Positions 42,323 through 51,964 of a stretch of 64,000 nt of DNA are shown here, piece after piece (position 1 is the first letter of the stretch; each line of letters starts with the position of its first letter). Position numbers and translations under genes: made by a program. The notes beneath the pieces were generated by a model. The model was not told the DNA's origin. It was given only the letters and a program-made list of their open reading frames with translations, and searched no databases. This DNA is from Streptomyces sp. NBC_01476 (GTDB lineage: Bacteria > Actinomycetota > Actinomycetes > Streptomycetales > Streptomycetaceae): assembly GCF_036227265.1 (NCBI RefSeq), contig NZ_CP109446.1, positions 3,977,001 to 4,041,000 on the forward strand, written 5' to 3'.

Positions 42323-43207
42323 ATGGCCGCCGTCATGGTCACTCCCGTGCCTTCCGTGCGCGCCGGCGCCGGCATGCGACTGCTGCGGGCCGCGGTCTTC
42401 ACCGCGGTCTGCGTCGTGCTGGCCGCCGCGGGCCACTCGATCGCCTCGGGCCGTACGGTGCCCGGGTGGTCGCTGGTGCTGGGGTGGCTCGCGGTCTTCG
42501 CGGTCGTGGCACCACTGGCCGGCCGGGAACGCTCGCTGCCGGGAATCGCCGCACTGCTCGCGGCCGGGCAGATCGTCCTGCACACCGTCTTCAGCGCCGG
42601 CCAGATGTGCGCGGGCGCCGCGTCGGCGATGGCCACCGGCCCCGGCTCCTCCGACCGCGGCCTGATGGCGGTCGCGGCCCGGCTGGTGTGTGACAACGCG
42701 GGGCTGCGGCTCACCCCTTCGAGTGCCCGCCAAGTGGTTTTGGACGCCGGGCTCGACCCGGCGACCGTGGGCGCGCACCTGCACATGCCCGGGATGGACA
42801 TGACGGGGGCCCAGGCGGCCCACCTGGCCGGCGCCTCCGGGATACCGGGCGCCGGCCCCTTCACAACGGCCGCCTCGATGGCGTCGATGTCATCGATGTG
42901 CTCGCTGCCGATGCTCCTCGGCCACTTGCTGGCCGCGGTGGTCGCGGGCTGGCTGCTGCGCCGCGGCGAGGCCGCGCTGTGGCAGCTGATCCGGCTGTCG
43001 GTCCGGGGCGCCGCGACGTTGTCCGCGCTGTCACCGGCCGCCCTGCGCAGGGCGTACGCCCTGCTGTCGGCGCTCGCGGCCGGTGTGCCGTACGCCCGGC
43101 GGCGGACCCGGCGCGCGGCCTGGGAGGCCGGCGCCCGGCACCGCACGGTCTGGCTGCGGCACTGCGTGGCCAGGCGCGGTCCGCCGGCGGTCGTGCTCGC
43201 GGCCTGA
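42323..43207 (+). CDS. Integral membrane protein at the head of the copper cluster
   Basis: The ~294-residue protein has four membrane segments in total: three in the first 120 residues and one near residue 210 (LLGHLLAAVVAGWLL). The loop before the last contains GAHLHMPGMDMTGAQAAHL and MASMSSMC, a Met/His-rich stretch that could bind copper. It precedes YcnI, Sco, PCu(A)C, CopC-CopD and DtpA-like genes, as in the S. coelicolor copper cluster. The start could be ATG 42323 or 42335. Confidence 0.7.
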   Translation: MAAVMVTPVPSVRAGAGMRLLRAAVFTAVCVVLAAAGHSIASGRTVPGWSLVLGWLAVFAVVAPLAGRERSLPGIAALLAAGQIVLHTVFSAGQMCAGAASAMATGPGSSDRGLMAVAARLVCDNAGLRLTPSSARQVVLDAGLDPATVGAHLHMPGMDMTGAQAAHLAGASGIPGAGPFTTAASMASMSSMCSLPMLLGHLLAAVVAGWLLRRGEAALWQLIRLSVRGAATLSALSPAALRRAYALLSALAAGVPYARRRTRRAAWEAGARHRTVWLRHCVARRGPPAVVLAA

Positions 43208-43384
43208 CGCGCCCTCCCCTTCCGCTGTTTCTCTGTCTTCACTCGCGGGGGTGCGCGTACGTGGCCGCCGGCCGCCGTATCCCCGTACGGGTGAACGGCG
43301 GCCCGAAGTCCCGCTGCCGCCCGGTGCGGTGAGCGGGGTTCCACGTCACCGTCAGCACCACTTCACCGTGGAGATGCACCTGCC

Positions 43385-44140
43385 ATGAGCAGCTCTCGTA
43401 TGCGCGGCCGTGCCGCGACCGTCACCGCACTCGCCGGCTCCGCCGTCCTGCTGGCCGCCGTGCCGGCCTTCGCGCATGTCACCGTGACCCCGGCCACCGC
43501 CCAGAAGGGCGCGTACAGCACGGTGGCCTTCAAGGTCCCGAACGAGGAGGACAGCGCCTCGACCGTCAAGGTCGAGGTGAATCTGCCGACCGATCACCCG
43601 ATCGCGTCGGTCTCCATCCAGCCGGTGCCCGGCTGGACCGCCCAGGTGACCACGACCAAGCTGGCCACCCCGATGAAGACCGACGACGGCACGGTGGACC
43701 AGGCCGTCTCCAAGATCACCTGGAGCGGCGGGAAGATCGCACCGGGACAGTTCCAGCAGTTCCCGGTCTCCCTCGGGCCGCTGCCGTCGGACGCCGACTC
43801 GCTGTCCTTCAAGGCGCTCCAGACCTACGACAACGGTGACATCGTGCGCTGGATCGAGGTCCCGCAGCCGGGCCAGCCGGAGCCGCAGAACCCGGCGCCG
43901 ACCCTGCAGCTGACCGCGGCGACTCCGGCGGCGGGCGCCGGGACGGCCGCTGCGGCGCCGGCCGCCGACACCGGGAAGCCGGTGGTCGCCAGGGCCGCCG
44001 GGAACAGCAGTGACGGCACGGCCAGGGCACTCGGCATCGTCGGGATCGTCGTCGGGGCGATCGGCGTCGGCTTCGGCGTCTTCGCCGGACGGCGCCGCAG
44101 CAGCCCGGGGGACGCCGGGACCTCGGGACCGGCCGCCTGA
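43385..44140 (+). CDS. ycnI: YcnI-family (DUF1775) copper-binding membrane protein
   Basis: The 251-residue protein has a signal peptide cleaved at AFA-HVTV, leaving an N-terminal His, which is the copper ligand in YcnI. The DUF1775 beta-domain follows (WSGGKIAPGQFQQFPVSLG) and a C-terminal helix (LGIVGIVVGAIGVGFGVFAG) anchors it outside the cell. Family members help copper loading of secreted proteins. It lies with the sco and CopCD genes and probably shares their regulation. Confidence 0.88.
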   Translation: MSSSRMRGRAATVTALAGSAVLLAAVPAFAHVTVTPATAQKGAYSTVAFKVPNEEDSASTVKVEVNLPTDHPIASVSIQPVPGWTAQVTTTKLATPMKTDDGTVDQAVSKITWSGGKIAPGQFQQFPVSLGPLPSDADSLSFKALQTYDNGDIVRWIEVPQPGQPEPQNPAPTLQLTAATPAAGAGTAAAAPAADTGKPVVARAAGNSSDGTARALGIVGIVVGAIGVGFGVFAGRRRSSPGDAGTSGPAA

Positions 44141-44394
44141 GCCGGGGGTCCTGGCCCCGGTCCTGCTGACCCGTTGTCAGGGCCGGGTGGCCGCGCCTTT
44201 CCGGGCGGCCACCCGGCCCGCCGGACCCCGGGAGCGGCACCTCCCGGGCCCGCCGGATCTCGGGGCGGGCCCTGCCCGGCCTCGGGGCCCGCGGGACCGC
44301 AGGGCCCGACCGATCCCAGGCGGCCGATCCCCGGGCCCACCGGATCCCCCGCACGTCACCAACCCCGTACCTCTCGCACAAAGGAACCGCCTTC
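44141..44394. terminator. Intergenic region with strong hairpins
   Basis: GGGCCGGGTGGCCGC pairs with GGGCGGCCACCCGGCC around 44180-44220, making a long GC-rich hairpin, so the YcnI transcript may end here or be weakened before sco. The next gene has an AAAGGAA site right before its ATG. No gene is seen. Confidence 0.55.
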
Positions 44395-45069
44395 ATGCGC
44401 ACCACCGTCAAGCTCGGCAGCGCCGCCGTCGCGCTGGCCGCCGCCTCCGCCCTGCTGCTGACCGGCTGCGGCAGCAGTTCGGGTGATTCGTCCGGCGTCT
44501 CGGCCGACGCGGGGAACGTGGCGGCCGTCTCCGGCAGTCAGGGCCCCGGCACCCTGCTGGACACGCCGTTCGCCAAGCCGGCGCTCACCCTCACCGACAA
44601 CCACGGCAAGCCGTTCGACCTGGTGAAGCAGACCGCAGGGCACCCGATGCTGCTCTTCTTCGGCTACACGCACTGCCCCGACGTCTGCCCCACCACCATG
44701 AGCGACATCGCGCTGGCCAAGTCCCGGCTCTCCAAGACCGACCAGGCGAAGCTGGACGTGGTGTTCGTCAGCTCCGACCCGGAGCGCGACACCCCGGCCC
44801 GGCTCAATGAGTGGCTGGGCGCGATGGACAAGAGCTTCATCGGCCTGACCGGCAAGTTCCCCGCCATCCAGGCCGCCGCGCGGTCGGTCGGCGTCGGCAT
44901 CGACCCGCCGGTGAAGGAGAAGGACGGCAGCATCACCGTCACGCACGGCGCCGAGGTGCTGGCCTTCTGGCCCAAGGACAACAAGGGTCACGTGCTCTAC
45001 ATGTCGGGCACCACCGCCGAGCAGTTCCAGCACGATCTGCCGAAGATCATCAAGAGCGAGGCACCGTGA
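44395..45069 (+). CDS. sco: Sco1/SenC copper chaperone lipoprotein
   Basis: The 224-residue protein has a lipobox LLLTGC (Cys ~24), so it is membrane-anchored, and a thioredoxin-like domain. The copper ligands are the CxxxC of HCPDVCPTT near residue 100 and the His of TVTHGAEVLAFWPKD. Sco proteins load Cu onto cytochrome c oxidase subunit II and, in Streptomyces, act with the PCu(A)C chaperone in development-linked copper delivery. The next gene's start overlaps its stop. Confidence 0.92.
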   Translation: MRTTVKLGSAAVALAAASALLLTGCGSSSGDSSGVSADAGNVAAVSGSQGPGTLLDTPFAKPALTLTDNHGKPFDLVKQTAGHPMLLFFGYTHCPDVCPTTMSDIALAKSRLSKTDQAKLDVVFVSSDPERDTPARLNEWLGAMDKSFIGLTGKFPAIQAAARSVGVGIDPPVKEKDGSITVTHGAEVLAFWPKDNKGHVLYMSGTTAEQFQHDLPKIIKSEAP

Positions 45070-45557
45070 GCAGGCGGCGCGCACTGGCCGGCGCGCTCGG
45101 CGGCACGGCCGCGGTCGCGGTGGCGGCGACCGCCGCGGTGCTGCTCTCCGGCGGGTCCGGCGCGAGCGCGCAGGCCGGCACGCCCGCGAAGCTCTCGGTC
45201 AGTGGCGGTTACCTACCCCAGCCGCTGCTCACCGACCTGGCCGCCGCGTACTTCACGGTGACCAACTCCGGCGGTACGCCCGCCGAGCTCACCTCGGTGA
45301 GTTCGCCGCTGGCCGCGCACGTCACCCTGCACAGCACCAAGGGCACCACGATGTACCAGGTCCCGGAGCTGACCGTGCCGGCCGGCGGGCGGCTCACGCT
45401 CGGTGTCGGTGACAACCACCTGATGCTGGAGAACCTCACCCGCAAGCCGCCGGTCGGTGCCAAGGTGACGCTCACCCTGCACTTCACCCATGCCACGCCC
45501 GCCACGCTGACCGTCACCGTGCCGGTGCGACCCACGACGTACCACCCGGAGGGCTGA
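45066..45557 (+). CDS. PCu(A)C extracellular copper chaperone (ECuC-like)
   Basis: The 163-residue protein has an N-terminal export/anchor helix and a cupredoxin-like PCu(A)C domain. Copper-binding His/Met residues are visible in AAHVTLHSTKGTTMYQV and GDNHLMLENL, in line with the H-Mx10-H-x-M pattern. It passes copper to Sco. The GTG at 45066 overlaps the sco stop (GTGA), so translation is coupled. Confidence 0.9.
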   Translation: MSRRRALAGALGGTAAVAVAATAAVLLSGGSGASAQAGTPAKLSVSGGYLPQPLLTDLAAAYFTVTNSGGTPAELTSVSSPLAAHVTLHSTKGTTMYQVPELTVPAGGRLTLGVGDNHLMLENLTRKPPVGAKVTLTLHFTHATPATLTVTVPVRPTTYHPEG

Positions 45558-45564
45558 GCGGGCC

Positions 45565-47817
45565 ATGAATCCACGGCCGTACGTGAACCCGGCACCCCCG
45601 CGACCCGCGCGCCGGTCCGGCCGCCGCCCGGTGCTGCGCAGACTCGCCGCGCTCGCGGTGGGCCTGGGCGCGCTGCTCGGCCTGCTGCTGGGCACCGCCG
45701 CCCCGGCCTCCGCGCACGCGGCGCTGATCAGTACCGATCCCGGCGAGAACACGGTGGTGCGGACGGCACCGGAACGGGTGGTGCTCACCTTCTCCGAAGG
45801 GGTGCTGCTCTCCGCCGACAGCCTGCGGGTACTTGATCCGCGCGGCACGAATGTGGCGGTGGGCACCCCGGGCCACGCGGCCGGCAAGAACTCCGGCTCC
45901 ACCTCCACGGTCGCCCTGAAGCCGGGCCTCACCGGCGGCACCTACACCGTGGCGTGGCGGGCCATCTCGCAGGACAGCCACCCGGTCGCGGGCGCCTTCA
46001 CCTTCTCCATCGGCGCCCCGTCGAAGACCACCGTGGACCTGTCGGGTGCGGCGGCGGCCGGTGGCGGGGCGGCGAAGACGCTCTACGGGATCGGCCGCTA
46101 TCTCGCCTACGCCGGCTTCGCACTGCTGGTCGGCGGCTCGGTGTTCCTGTCGGTGTGCTGGCCGAAGGGCGCCCTGCTGCGGCCCCTGCAGCGGATCGCC
46201 TCCCTCGGCTGGGTGGCGATGGTGGTGGCGACCATAGGGCTGATCATGGTCCGCGGCCCCTACGTCAACGGGAAGGGCCTCGGCCAGGCGCTCGACATCG
46301 AGGTGATGCGGGCTCAGCTGGAGACCAGACCGGGCGCCGCGCTGATCTCCCGGCTGCTGCTGCTCGCCGCGGCGGCGGTCTTCCTCGCGGTGCTCTTCGG
46401 CAGCTACGCCAAACGTGAGGACCCGGCGGAACGCGCCGATCTGGCCTGGGGTCTGGGCATCGGCGGCGGCGTGGTCGCGGTCGGCATCGCGGCGACCTGG
46501 GCGATGGCCGAGCACGCCTCGGTCGGCATCCAGCCCAAGGTGGCGATGCCGGTCGACGTGGTGCACCTGCTGTCGATGGCGGTCTGGCTCGGCGGGCTCG
46601 TCACGCTGCTGACCGCGCTGTGGTCGCCCTCGACCGCGAACCTGATCGAACGGGCCGCGGTACGCCGCTACTCCACGCTCGCGCTGGGCGCGGTGACCGC
46701 GCTGATCGCCAGCGGCATCTACCAGGCGTGGCGGCAGATCGGCACCTGGAAGGCGTGGACCGACACGTCGTACGGACGGCTGCTGCTGATCAAGGTCGGG
46801 CTGGTGTGCGTGCTGGTGGGGGTGGCGTGGTTCTCCCGGCGCTGGACGCAGGCGATCGGGGAGGCGGGGGCCACGGGTCCGGCGGCGACGGTCGCGGTGA
46901 GGGCGACGGTGAAGGCCACCGGTGGGAAGGCGGGCACTGCGAAGGTCGCCGGTACGGCCGGTACGAAGGTCGCCGGGACGAAGTCGGTGCCGGCCAAGGC
47001 GGCGGCGGGGAAGGCCGAGGCGCTCGCGGGTGACGGGGGCGCGGGGAACGCTGGCAGCGCGGGCAGCGCGGACTCTGGCGCACCGGGCACGGGCGGTACG
47101 GGCGCGGGCGGCTCCGCGACGGCCGGCAGTGGCGGGGACGAGTCAGGGTCCGGCTCGGGGTCCGGGTCCGGGTCCGGCTCCCGGTCGGGTTCAGGGTCCG
47201 GGTCCGAGTCCGGGTCCGGTGGGGGGGAACGCGCCGCGCAGCTGCGCCGCCAGCAGATGGCCCGGGACACGGCCAAGGCCCGCAAGGTGCGCGACGCCGA
47301 CCCGGCACGCAGCGGCCTGCGCCGCTCGGTGCTGGCCGAAGTGGTGGTGGCGGCGGCGCTGCTGACCGTGACCACCCTGCTGACCGGTTCCCAGCCGGGA
47401 CGCGCCGCGGAGGAGCAGAAGAGCCTCACGGACGCCCCGGCCGCCTCCTCCTCCACCACCGGGACGTCCGGCCGGATCGCGCTGGACATCCCGTACGACA
47501 CCGGCGGTCCCCGGGGCAAGGGCACGGCGGCGGTCACGCTGACGCCGGCCCGGGCCGCCACCGCCAACACGGTCACGCTGCGGCTCACCGACCCGGCCAA
47601 GGCCCCGGTCGACGTGCCGGAGGTCCGGCTGGCGTTCACGCTGCCCGCCCAGCATCTCGGCCCGATCCAGGTGCCGCTGAAACACCTCGGCACCGGGCAG
47701 TGGACCGCGGCCGGCGTCCAGCTTCCGCTGCCGGGCGCCTGGCAGGTGTCGGTCACCGTCCGCACCTCCGCCATCGACGAAGTCACCCAGCTCAGGAACG
47801 TGCAGGTCAGCTCATGA
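45565..47817 (+). CDS. CopC-CopD fusion copper transport protein
   Basis: The 750-residue protein has a signal peptide, a CopC domain whose N-terminal His (AHAALISTDPGE) and His in SQDSHPVAGAFTFSI bind copper, and an eight-helix CopD membrane domain. Between the last two membrane parts lies a ~125-residue Ala/Gly/Lys then Gly/Ser-rich insertion (residues ~432-557) with an almost perfect (Gly-Ser)n tract at 47144-47222. A C-terminal FixH/YtkA-like region follows. CopCD imports copper for exported enzymes. It runs straight into the DyP gene. Confidence 0.88.
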   Translation: MNPRPYVNPAPPRPARRSGRRPVLRRLAALAVGLGALLGLLLGTAAPASAHAALISTDPGENTVVRTAPERVVLTFSEGVLLSADSLRVLDPRGTNVAVGTPGHAAGKNSGSTSTVALKPGLTGGTYTVAWRAISQDSHPVAGAFTFSIGAPSKTTVDLSGAAAAGGGAAKTLYGIGRYLAYAGFALLVGGSVFLSVCWPKGALLRPLQRIASLGWVAMVVATIGLIMVRGPYVNGKGLGQALDIEVMRAQLETRPGAALISRLLLLAAAAVFLAVLFGSYAKREDPAERADLAWGLGIGGGVVAVGIAATWAMAEHASVGIQPKVAMPVDVVHLLSMAVWLGGLVTLLTALWSPSTANLIERAAVRRYSTLALGAVTALIASGIYQAWRQIGTWKAWTDTSYGRLLLIKVGLVCVLVGVAWFSRRWTQAIGEAGATGPAATVAVRATVKATGGKAGTAKVAGTAGTKVAGTKSVPAKAAAGKAEALAGDGGAGNAGSAGSADSGAPGTGGTGAGGSATAGSGGDESGSGSGSGSGSGSRSGSGSGSESGSGGGERAAQLRRQQMARDTAKARKVRDADPARSGLRRSVLAEVVVAAALLTVTTLLTGSQPGRAAEEQKSLTDAPAASSSTTGTSGRIALDIPYDTGGPRGKGTAAVTLTPARAATANTVTLRLTDPAKAPVDVPEVRLAFTLPAQHLGPIQVPLKHLGTGQWTAAGVQLPLPGAWQVSVTVRTSAIDEVTQLRNVQVSS

Positions 47818-49109
47818 CAACGGCGAACGAGAAGAAGGAAGCGACGGCGGACAGGAGCGGGGCACCGGACGCGGCGGTGAGCCGGCGGCGGCTGCTCGGT
47901 TCGGTGGGCGCCGCCGGGGTCGCCGGGCTGGTGGCCGGCGGCGGCGCCGGGACCGCGGCCGCTGTCGCGGCGCGCTCCGAGCCGACCGCGCTGAGCAGTG
48001 TGGGCGCCGGGCACATACCGTTCGAAGGCGCCCGGCAGGCGGGGATCGTGCAGCCCGCGCAAGCCCGGGCCCACCTGGTCGCCTTCGACCTGGCGCCCGG
48101 CGCGGACCGCAAGGCCGCGGCGGGACTGCTGCGGCGCTGGTCGGACGCGGTACGGGAGATGACGCGGGCGGACCGGCCGGCCACCCCTGCGGCGTACGAC
48201 GACCAGGTGGCCGACGACGCCGGGCCCTCCTCGCTGACCGTCACCTTCGGCTTCGGACGCAGCTTCTTCGGCCGGACCGGTCTGACCGCGCACCTGCCGC
48301 CGGCCCTCGCGCCGCTGCCGCACTTCCCGGCCGACGTACTCGACCCGAAGCGCAGTGACGGCGATCTGTGGGTGCAGATCGGCGCCGATGACGCGCTGGT
48401 CGCCTTTCACGCGCTGCGGGTGCTGCAGCGGGCGGCGGCCGGCAGCGCCGCGGTGCGCTGGCAGATGAACGGCTTCAACCGCACCCCGGGGGCCACCGCC
48501 CGGCCGCGGACGGTACGCAATCTGATGGGCCAGATCGACGGCACCAACAACCCGAAGCCGGCCGAGCCCGACTTCGACCGCAAGGTCTTCGTCCCGGCCG
48601 GCGGCGCCGCCGGTTCCTCCCCCGCCTGGATGGCGGACGGTTCGTACGCGGTGGTCCGGCGGATCCGGATGCTGCTGGACTCCTGGGACCATCTGTCGGT
48701 GGCGCGGCAGGAGAAGGTGATCGGGCGCCGGAAGTCCGATGGCGCGCCGCTGTCCGGGGGGACCGAGACGACCCCGGTGGACCTGGAGAAGTTCATCGGC
48801 GGCTCGCTCGCCATCGCCGGCGACGCGCACATCCGGGTGGCCGCCGCGGCCTCCAACAGCGGTGCGGCCATGCTGCGGCGTGGTTTCTCGTACCACGACG
48901 GCATCGGGAGCGACGGCGCTCCGGACGCCGGGCTGCTCTTCGTGGCCTGGCAGGCGGACCCGATGCGCGGCTTCGTCCCGGTGCAGCGCAAGCTCGACGG
49001 CGCCGACGGGTTGTCCCGTTTCCTGCGGCACGAGGCGAGTGGGCTCTTCGCGGTGCCGGGCGGCGCGGGGCCCGGCGAGTACGTGGGGCAGCGACTGCTG
49101 GAGGGCTGA
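47814..49109 (+). CDS. Tat-secreted dye-decolourising peroxidase (DtpA-like, EfeB family)
   Basis: The 431-residue haem peroxidase has a twin-arginine signal (SRRRLLGSVGAAG), the diagnostic DyP motif GQIDGTNNP, a probable proximal haem His in DAHIRVAAAA and an Arg in MLRRGFSYH. In S. lividans the DtpA homologue acts with ECuC, Sco and the galactose oxidase-like GlxA in hyphal development. The start overlaps the CopCD stop by 4 bp (ATGA). Secreted as a folded protein. Confidence 0.92.
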   Translation: MTTANEKKEATADRSGAPDAAVSRRRLLGSVGAAGVAGLVAGGGAGTAAAVAARSEPTALSSVGAGHIPFEGARQAGIVQPAQARAHLVAFDLAPGADRKAAAGLLRRWSDAVREMTRADRPATPAAYDDQVADDAGPSSLTVTFGFGRSFFGRTGLTAHLPPALAPLPHFPADVLDPKRSDGDLWVQIGADDALVAFHALRVLQRAAAGSAAVRWQMNGFNRTPGATARPRTVRNLMGQIDGTNNPKPAEPDFDRKVFVPAGGAAGSSPAWMADGSYAVVRRIRMLLDSWDHLSVARQEKVIGRRKSDGAPLSGGTETTPVDLEKFIGGSLAIAGDAHIRVAAAASNSGAAMLRRGFSYHDGIGSDGAPDAGLLFVAWQADPMRGFVPVQRKLDGADGLSRFLRHEASGLFAVPGGAGPGEYVGQRLLEG

Positions 49110-49144
49110 TGCCGGCGCTTCCGGTTGGGGGCGGGTGGGCCCGG

Positions 49145-49160
49145 TGTTCCACGTGGAACA
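49145..49160. promoter_or_regulatory. parS-like ParB binding palindrome
   Basis: TGTTCCACGTGGAACA is a perfect 16-bp palindrome with the CACGTG core and GTT/AAC arms of parS. Known Streptomyces parS sites (GTTTCACGTGAAAC) differ only in the third arm base. A clean copy in a non-coding region is unlikely to be accidental. Confidence 0.6.
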
Positions 49161-49812
49161 CGTCATCAGGCCGCGCAGGTCCCTGCGCCATTGACCGCGG
49201 ACGCCGAGTTCACCGGGGCCGCGGACTGGCCGAACCGCACGTTGGACGGCCGTGGCTGAGTTATCCACCGAGTTATCCACAGGCTCTCCCGCCGGCCTGT
49301 GGGTAACTTGGGGACAAGTCGACAGAGCAACCCGACCAAGTCGACAAATGGGTACAGATACTCTGGGCATGGTCAGAGGGGTTCGGGTCGTGACACGTCA
49401 GCCCAATTCACCCGGTGAATCCTTCCGGGGGAACACTTCTCACTCCAAAGAGAGTGTGGAGCGGGTTTCAAAGGGGAATCCATAGCCGAACATCCGCCCC
49501 CGCAAATGATCTTCGCACTTCTCCACAGATCTTCCCCACACCCTGTGGACAAGGTGCGGAAATCGCTCCGGGGCCTGTGGATAACTCGCGCCGGAAGTGT
49601 CTCCCGACCGCCCCGGAGAGCCCGCCGGGCGGCTTGCGGACCGTTGATCAACTCCGGTTCTCCACAAGCCGGATGACCCGACGGAGGGACTGGGCGAATA
49701 TGGTTGACGAGCGGTCTTTATTGTCCATTTCGTGACGTATTGAGCTTTCCACTCCAAAGGGACATAACACGCATTACGCCGCTAACGCGTCGCATCCCGG
49801 ACCCGCTCCCCG

Positions 49813-49818
49813 GTAGCC
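49813..49818 (+). promoter_or_regulatory. -10 box TAGCCT of a probable leaderless serS transcript
   Basis: TAGCCT lies 8 bp before the serS GTG at 49827 and there is no ribosome binding site between them. That layout fits leaderless transcription, which is common in streptomycetes. Confidence 0.5.
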
Positions 49819-49826
49819 TGTGCCCT

Positions 49827-51134
49827 GTGATTGACCTTCGCCTGCTTCGTGAGGACCCCGACCGTGTGCGCGCCTCCCAGCGCGCCCGTGGAGAGGACGT
49901 CGCCCTCGTCGACGCCCTCCTCTCCGCCGACGAACGGCGCAGGTCGTCCAGTACCAGCTTCGACCAGCTGCGCGCCGAACAGCGGCAGTTGGGCAAGCTC
50001 ATCCCCAAGGCCCAGGGCGATGAGAAGACCGAACTGCTCAAGCGCACCCGCGAGCTCGCCGACGCGGTGAAGGCCGCCGACGCCGAGCAGCAGGAAGCCG
50101 CGCAGCAGGCCCAGGAGCTGGCGCTCCGGCTCGGCAACCTCGTCCACCCCGACGTGCCGATCGGCGGCGAGGAGGACTTCGTCGTCCTGGAGCAGCACGG
50201 CACCCCGCGCGACTTCGCCGCCGAGGGCTTCACCCCCAGGGACCACCTGGAACTCGGGGAACTCCTGGGTGCGATCGACATGGACCGCGGTGCCAAGGTC
50301 TCCGGCTCGCGCTTCTACTACATGACCGGTATCGGCGCCCTGCTGGAGCTGGCCCTGGTCAACGCGGCCGTCGCCCAGGCCACCGCGGCCGGCTTCACCC
50401 CGATGATCACCCCGAACCTGGTCAAGCCCGCCGCCATGGCCGGCACCGGCTACCTCGGCCAGGTCGAGGACGACGTCTACCACTTGGACAAGGACGACCT
50501 CTACCTGGTCGGCACCTCCGAGGTCCCGCTCGCCGCCTACCACATGGACGAGATCATCGAGGCGAACCGGCTGCCGCTGCGCTACGCCGGCTACTCGCCG
50601 TGCTATCGCCGCGAGGCCGGCTCGTACGGCAAGGACACCCGCGGCATCATCCGGGTCCACCAGTTCGAGAAGGTGGAGATGTTCGTCTACACCGCGCCGG
50701 AGGAGGCGGAGGCCGAGCACGCCCGCCTGCTGGCGTGGGAGAAGCAGTGGCTCAGCGCCCTTGAACTGCCCTTCCAGGTGATCGAGCTGGCCTCCGGCGA
50801 CCTGGGCTCCTCGGCGTCGCGGAAGTTCGACTGCGAGGCGTGGGTCCCCACCCAGGGGAAGTACCGCGAGCTGACCTCGACCTCCAACACCACCCAGTTC
50901 CAGTCCCGCCGGCTGAACATCCGGATGCGCGACGCCGACGGCACCCGCCCGCTGGCCACGCTCAACGGCACGCTCTGCGCGGTCCCCAGGACCATCGTGG
51001 CGCTCCTGGAGAACCACCAGCTGGCCGACGGCTCGGTCCGGGTGCCCGAAGTCCTGCGGCCGTACCTGGGAGGCCGGGAGACGCTGGAGCCGGTCGTGCC
51101 GGCCCGTACGTCGCCGGCCACCGCGGCCAAGTGA
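49827..51134 (+). CDS. serS: Seryl-tRNA synthetase
   Basis: The 435-residue class II synthetase charges tRNA-Ser. Residues 1-105 form the N-terminal coiled-coil arm ([20 protein letters not shown]) that grips the long variable arm of tRNA-Ser. The catalytic domain has motif 2 ([31 protein letters not shown]) and motif 3 ([19 protein letters not shown]). The GTG start at 49827 is preferred to the extended frame because it begins the conserved [15 protein letters not shown] N-terminus. Confidence 0.97.
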   Translation: MIDLRLLREDPDRVRASQRARGEDVALVDALLSADERRRSSSTSFDQLRAEQRQLGKLIPKAQGDEKTELLKRTRELADAVKAADAEQQEAAQQAQELALRLGNLVHPDVPIGGEEDFVVLEQHGTPRDFAAEGFTPRDHLELGELLGAIDMDRGAKVSGSRFYYMTGIGALLELALVNAAVAQATAAGFTPMITPNLVKPAAMAGTGYLGQVEDDVYHLDKDDLYLVGTSEVPLAAYHMDEIIEANRLPLRYAGYSPCYRREAGSYGKDTRGIIRVHQFEKVEMFVYTAPEEAEAEHARLLAWEKQWLSALELPFQVIELASGDLGSSASRKFDCEAWVPTQGKYRELTSTSNTTQFQSRRLNIRMRDADGTRPLATLNGTLCAVPRTIVALLENHQLADGSVRVPEVLRPYLGGRETLEPVVPARTSPATAAK

Positions 51135-51964
51135 CCGCCGCCGTCCCCGGGCCCGGCGCCCTGCCGTACCGGCTGATCGCCACCGACCTGGACGGGACCC
51201 TGCTGCGCGGCGACAACACCGTCTCCCAGGGTTCCCGGGACACGCTCGCCGCCGTCACGGCGGCGGGCGCGGCGCACATCATCGTCACCGGCCGGTCGGT
51301 CCCCTGGACCCGGCACGTCCTGGACGACCTCGGCTACGACGGGCTGGCCGTCTGCGGGCAGGGCGGCCAGCTGTACGACGCGGCCGCGCACCGGCTGCTG
51401 ACCTCGGTGACGCTGGACCGGCAGCTCGCCGCGCTCGCGCTGGCGAAGATCGAGGCCGAGGTCGGGCCGCTCGCGGTGGCCGCCAGCCGGGACGGCCTCT
51501 CCGGCGAGGTGCTGATCGGCAAGGGGTACGTCTACCACCCCGAGTTGCCGGTCATCCACATGGCCGACCCCGGCGACCTGTGGGCCGTGCCGATCAACAA
51601 GATCTACATCCAGCACCCGGGCGGCCTCACCGACGACGCCCTCGCGCAGGCCGCGCAGACGGTGGCCGGCGACCTCGTGGGGGTGGTGATGGCGGGCGAG
51701 GGCATCGTGGAGCTGCTGCCGCTGGGCCTGACCAAGGCGACCGGCCTGTCGCTCGCCGCCCGGCGGCTCGGGGTGACGGCCGCCGAGACGATCGCCTTCG
51801 GTGACATGCCCAATGACATCCCGATGTTCGCCTGGGCCGGTTACGGCGTGGCGATGGCCAACGCGCACCCGGACCTCAAGGCGGTGGCCGACGAGGTCAC
51901 CGGGTCCAACGAGGACGACGGGATCGCGACGGTGCTGCGCCGGCTCTTCGCCCTGGCGGGGTGA
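51131..51964 (+). CDS. HAD-superfamily hydrolase (Cof-type)
   Basis: The 277-residue protein has the HAD motifs [10 protein letters not shown] (nucleophile Asp and acid Asp), TGRSVPW (motif II Thr) and [10 protein letters not shown] (motif IV), with a C2-type cap. Cof-type enzymes dephosphorylate sugar phosphates or pyridoxal phosphate; the substrate is unclear. The GTG at 51131 overlaps the serS stop, so the two are co-transcribed. Its 3' end overlaps the convergent rhomboid-like gene by 68 bp. Confidence 0.9.
   Translation: MTAAVPGPGALPYRLIATDLDGTLLRGDNTVSQGSRDTLAAVTAAGAAHIIVTGRSVPWTRHVLDDLGYDGLAVCGQGGQLYDAAAHRLLTSVTLDRQLAALALAKIEAEVGPLAVAASRDGLSGEVLIGKGYVYHPELPVIHMADPGDLWAVPINKIYIQHPGGLTDDALAQAAQTVAGDLVGVVMAGEGIVELLPLGLTKATGLSLAARRLGVTAAETIAFGDMPNDIPMFAWAGYGVAMANAHPDLKAVADEVTGSNEDDGIATVLRRLFALAG

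Larger units (their letters stand above)
49110..49826. other. DnaA-box cluster and parS-like site upstream of serS
   Basis: This 717-bp stretch has no gene. Perfect or near-perfect DnaA boxes (TTATCCACA or TTGTCCACA type) occur at 49261-49269, 49273-49281, 49298-49306, 49519-49527, 49532-49540, 49544-49552, 49576-49584 and 49658-49666, in both orientations. At 49145-49160 lies the perfect palindrome TGTTCCACGTGGAACA, which matches the ParB-binding parS core (GTTxCACGTGxAAC). DnaA-box clusters outside oriC can sequester DnaA and tune replication; parS sites of Streptomyces cluster around oriC. Function here is inferred from sequence only. Confidence 0.7.

Noticed and set aside
46719..49370. 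An 883-codon minus-strand frame opposite CopCD and the DyP gene
   Set aside because: Antisense shadow of two well-supported genes; composition and lack of domain show it is not coding.
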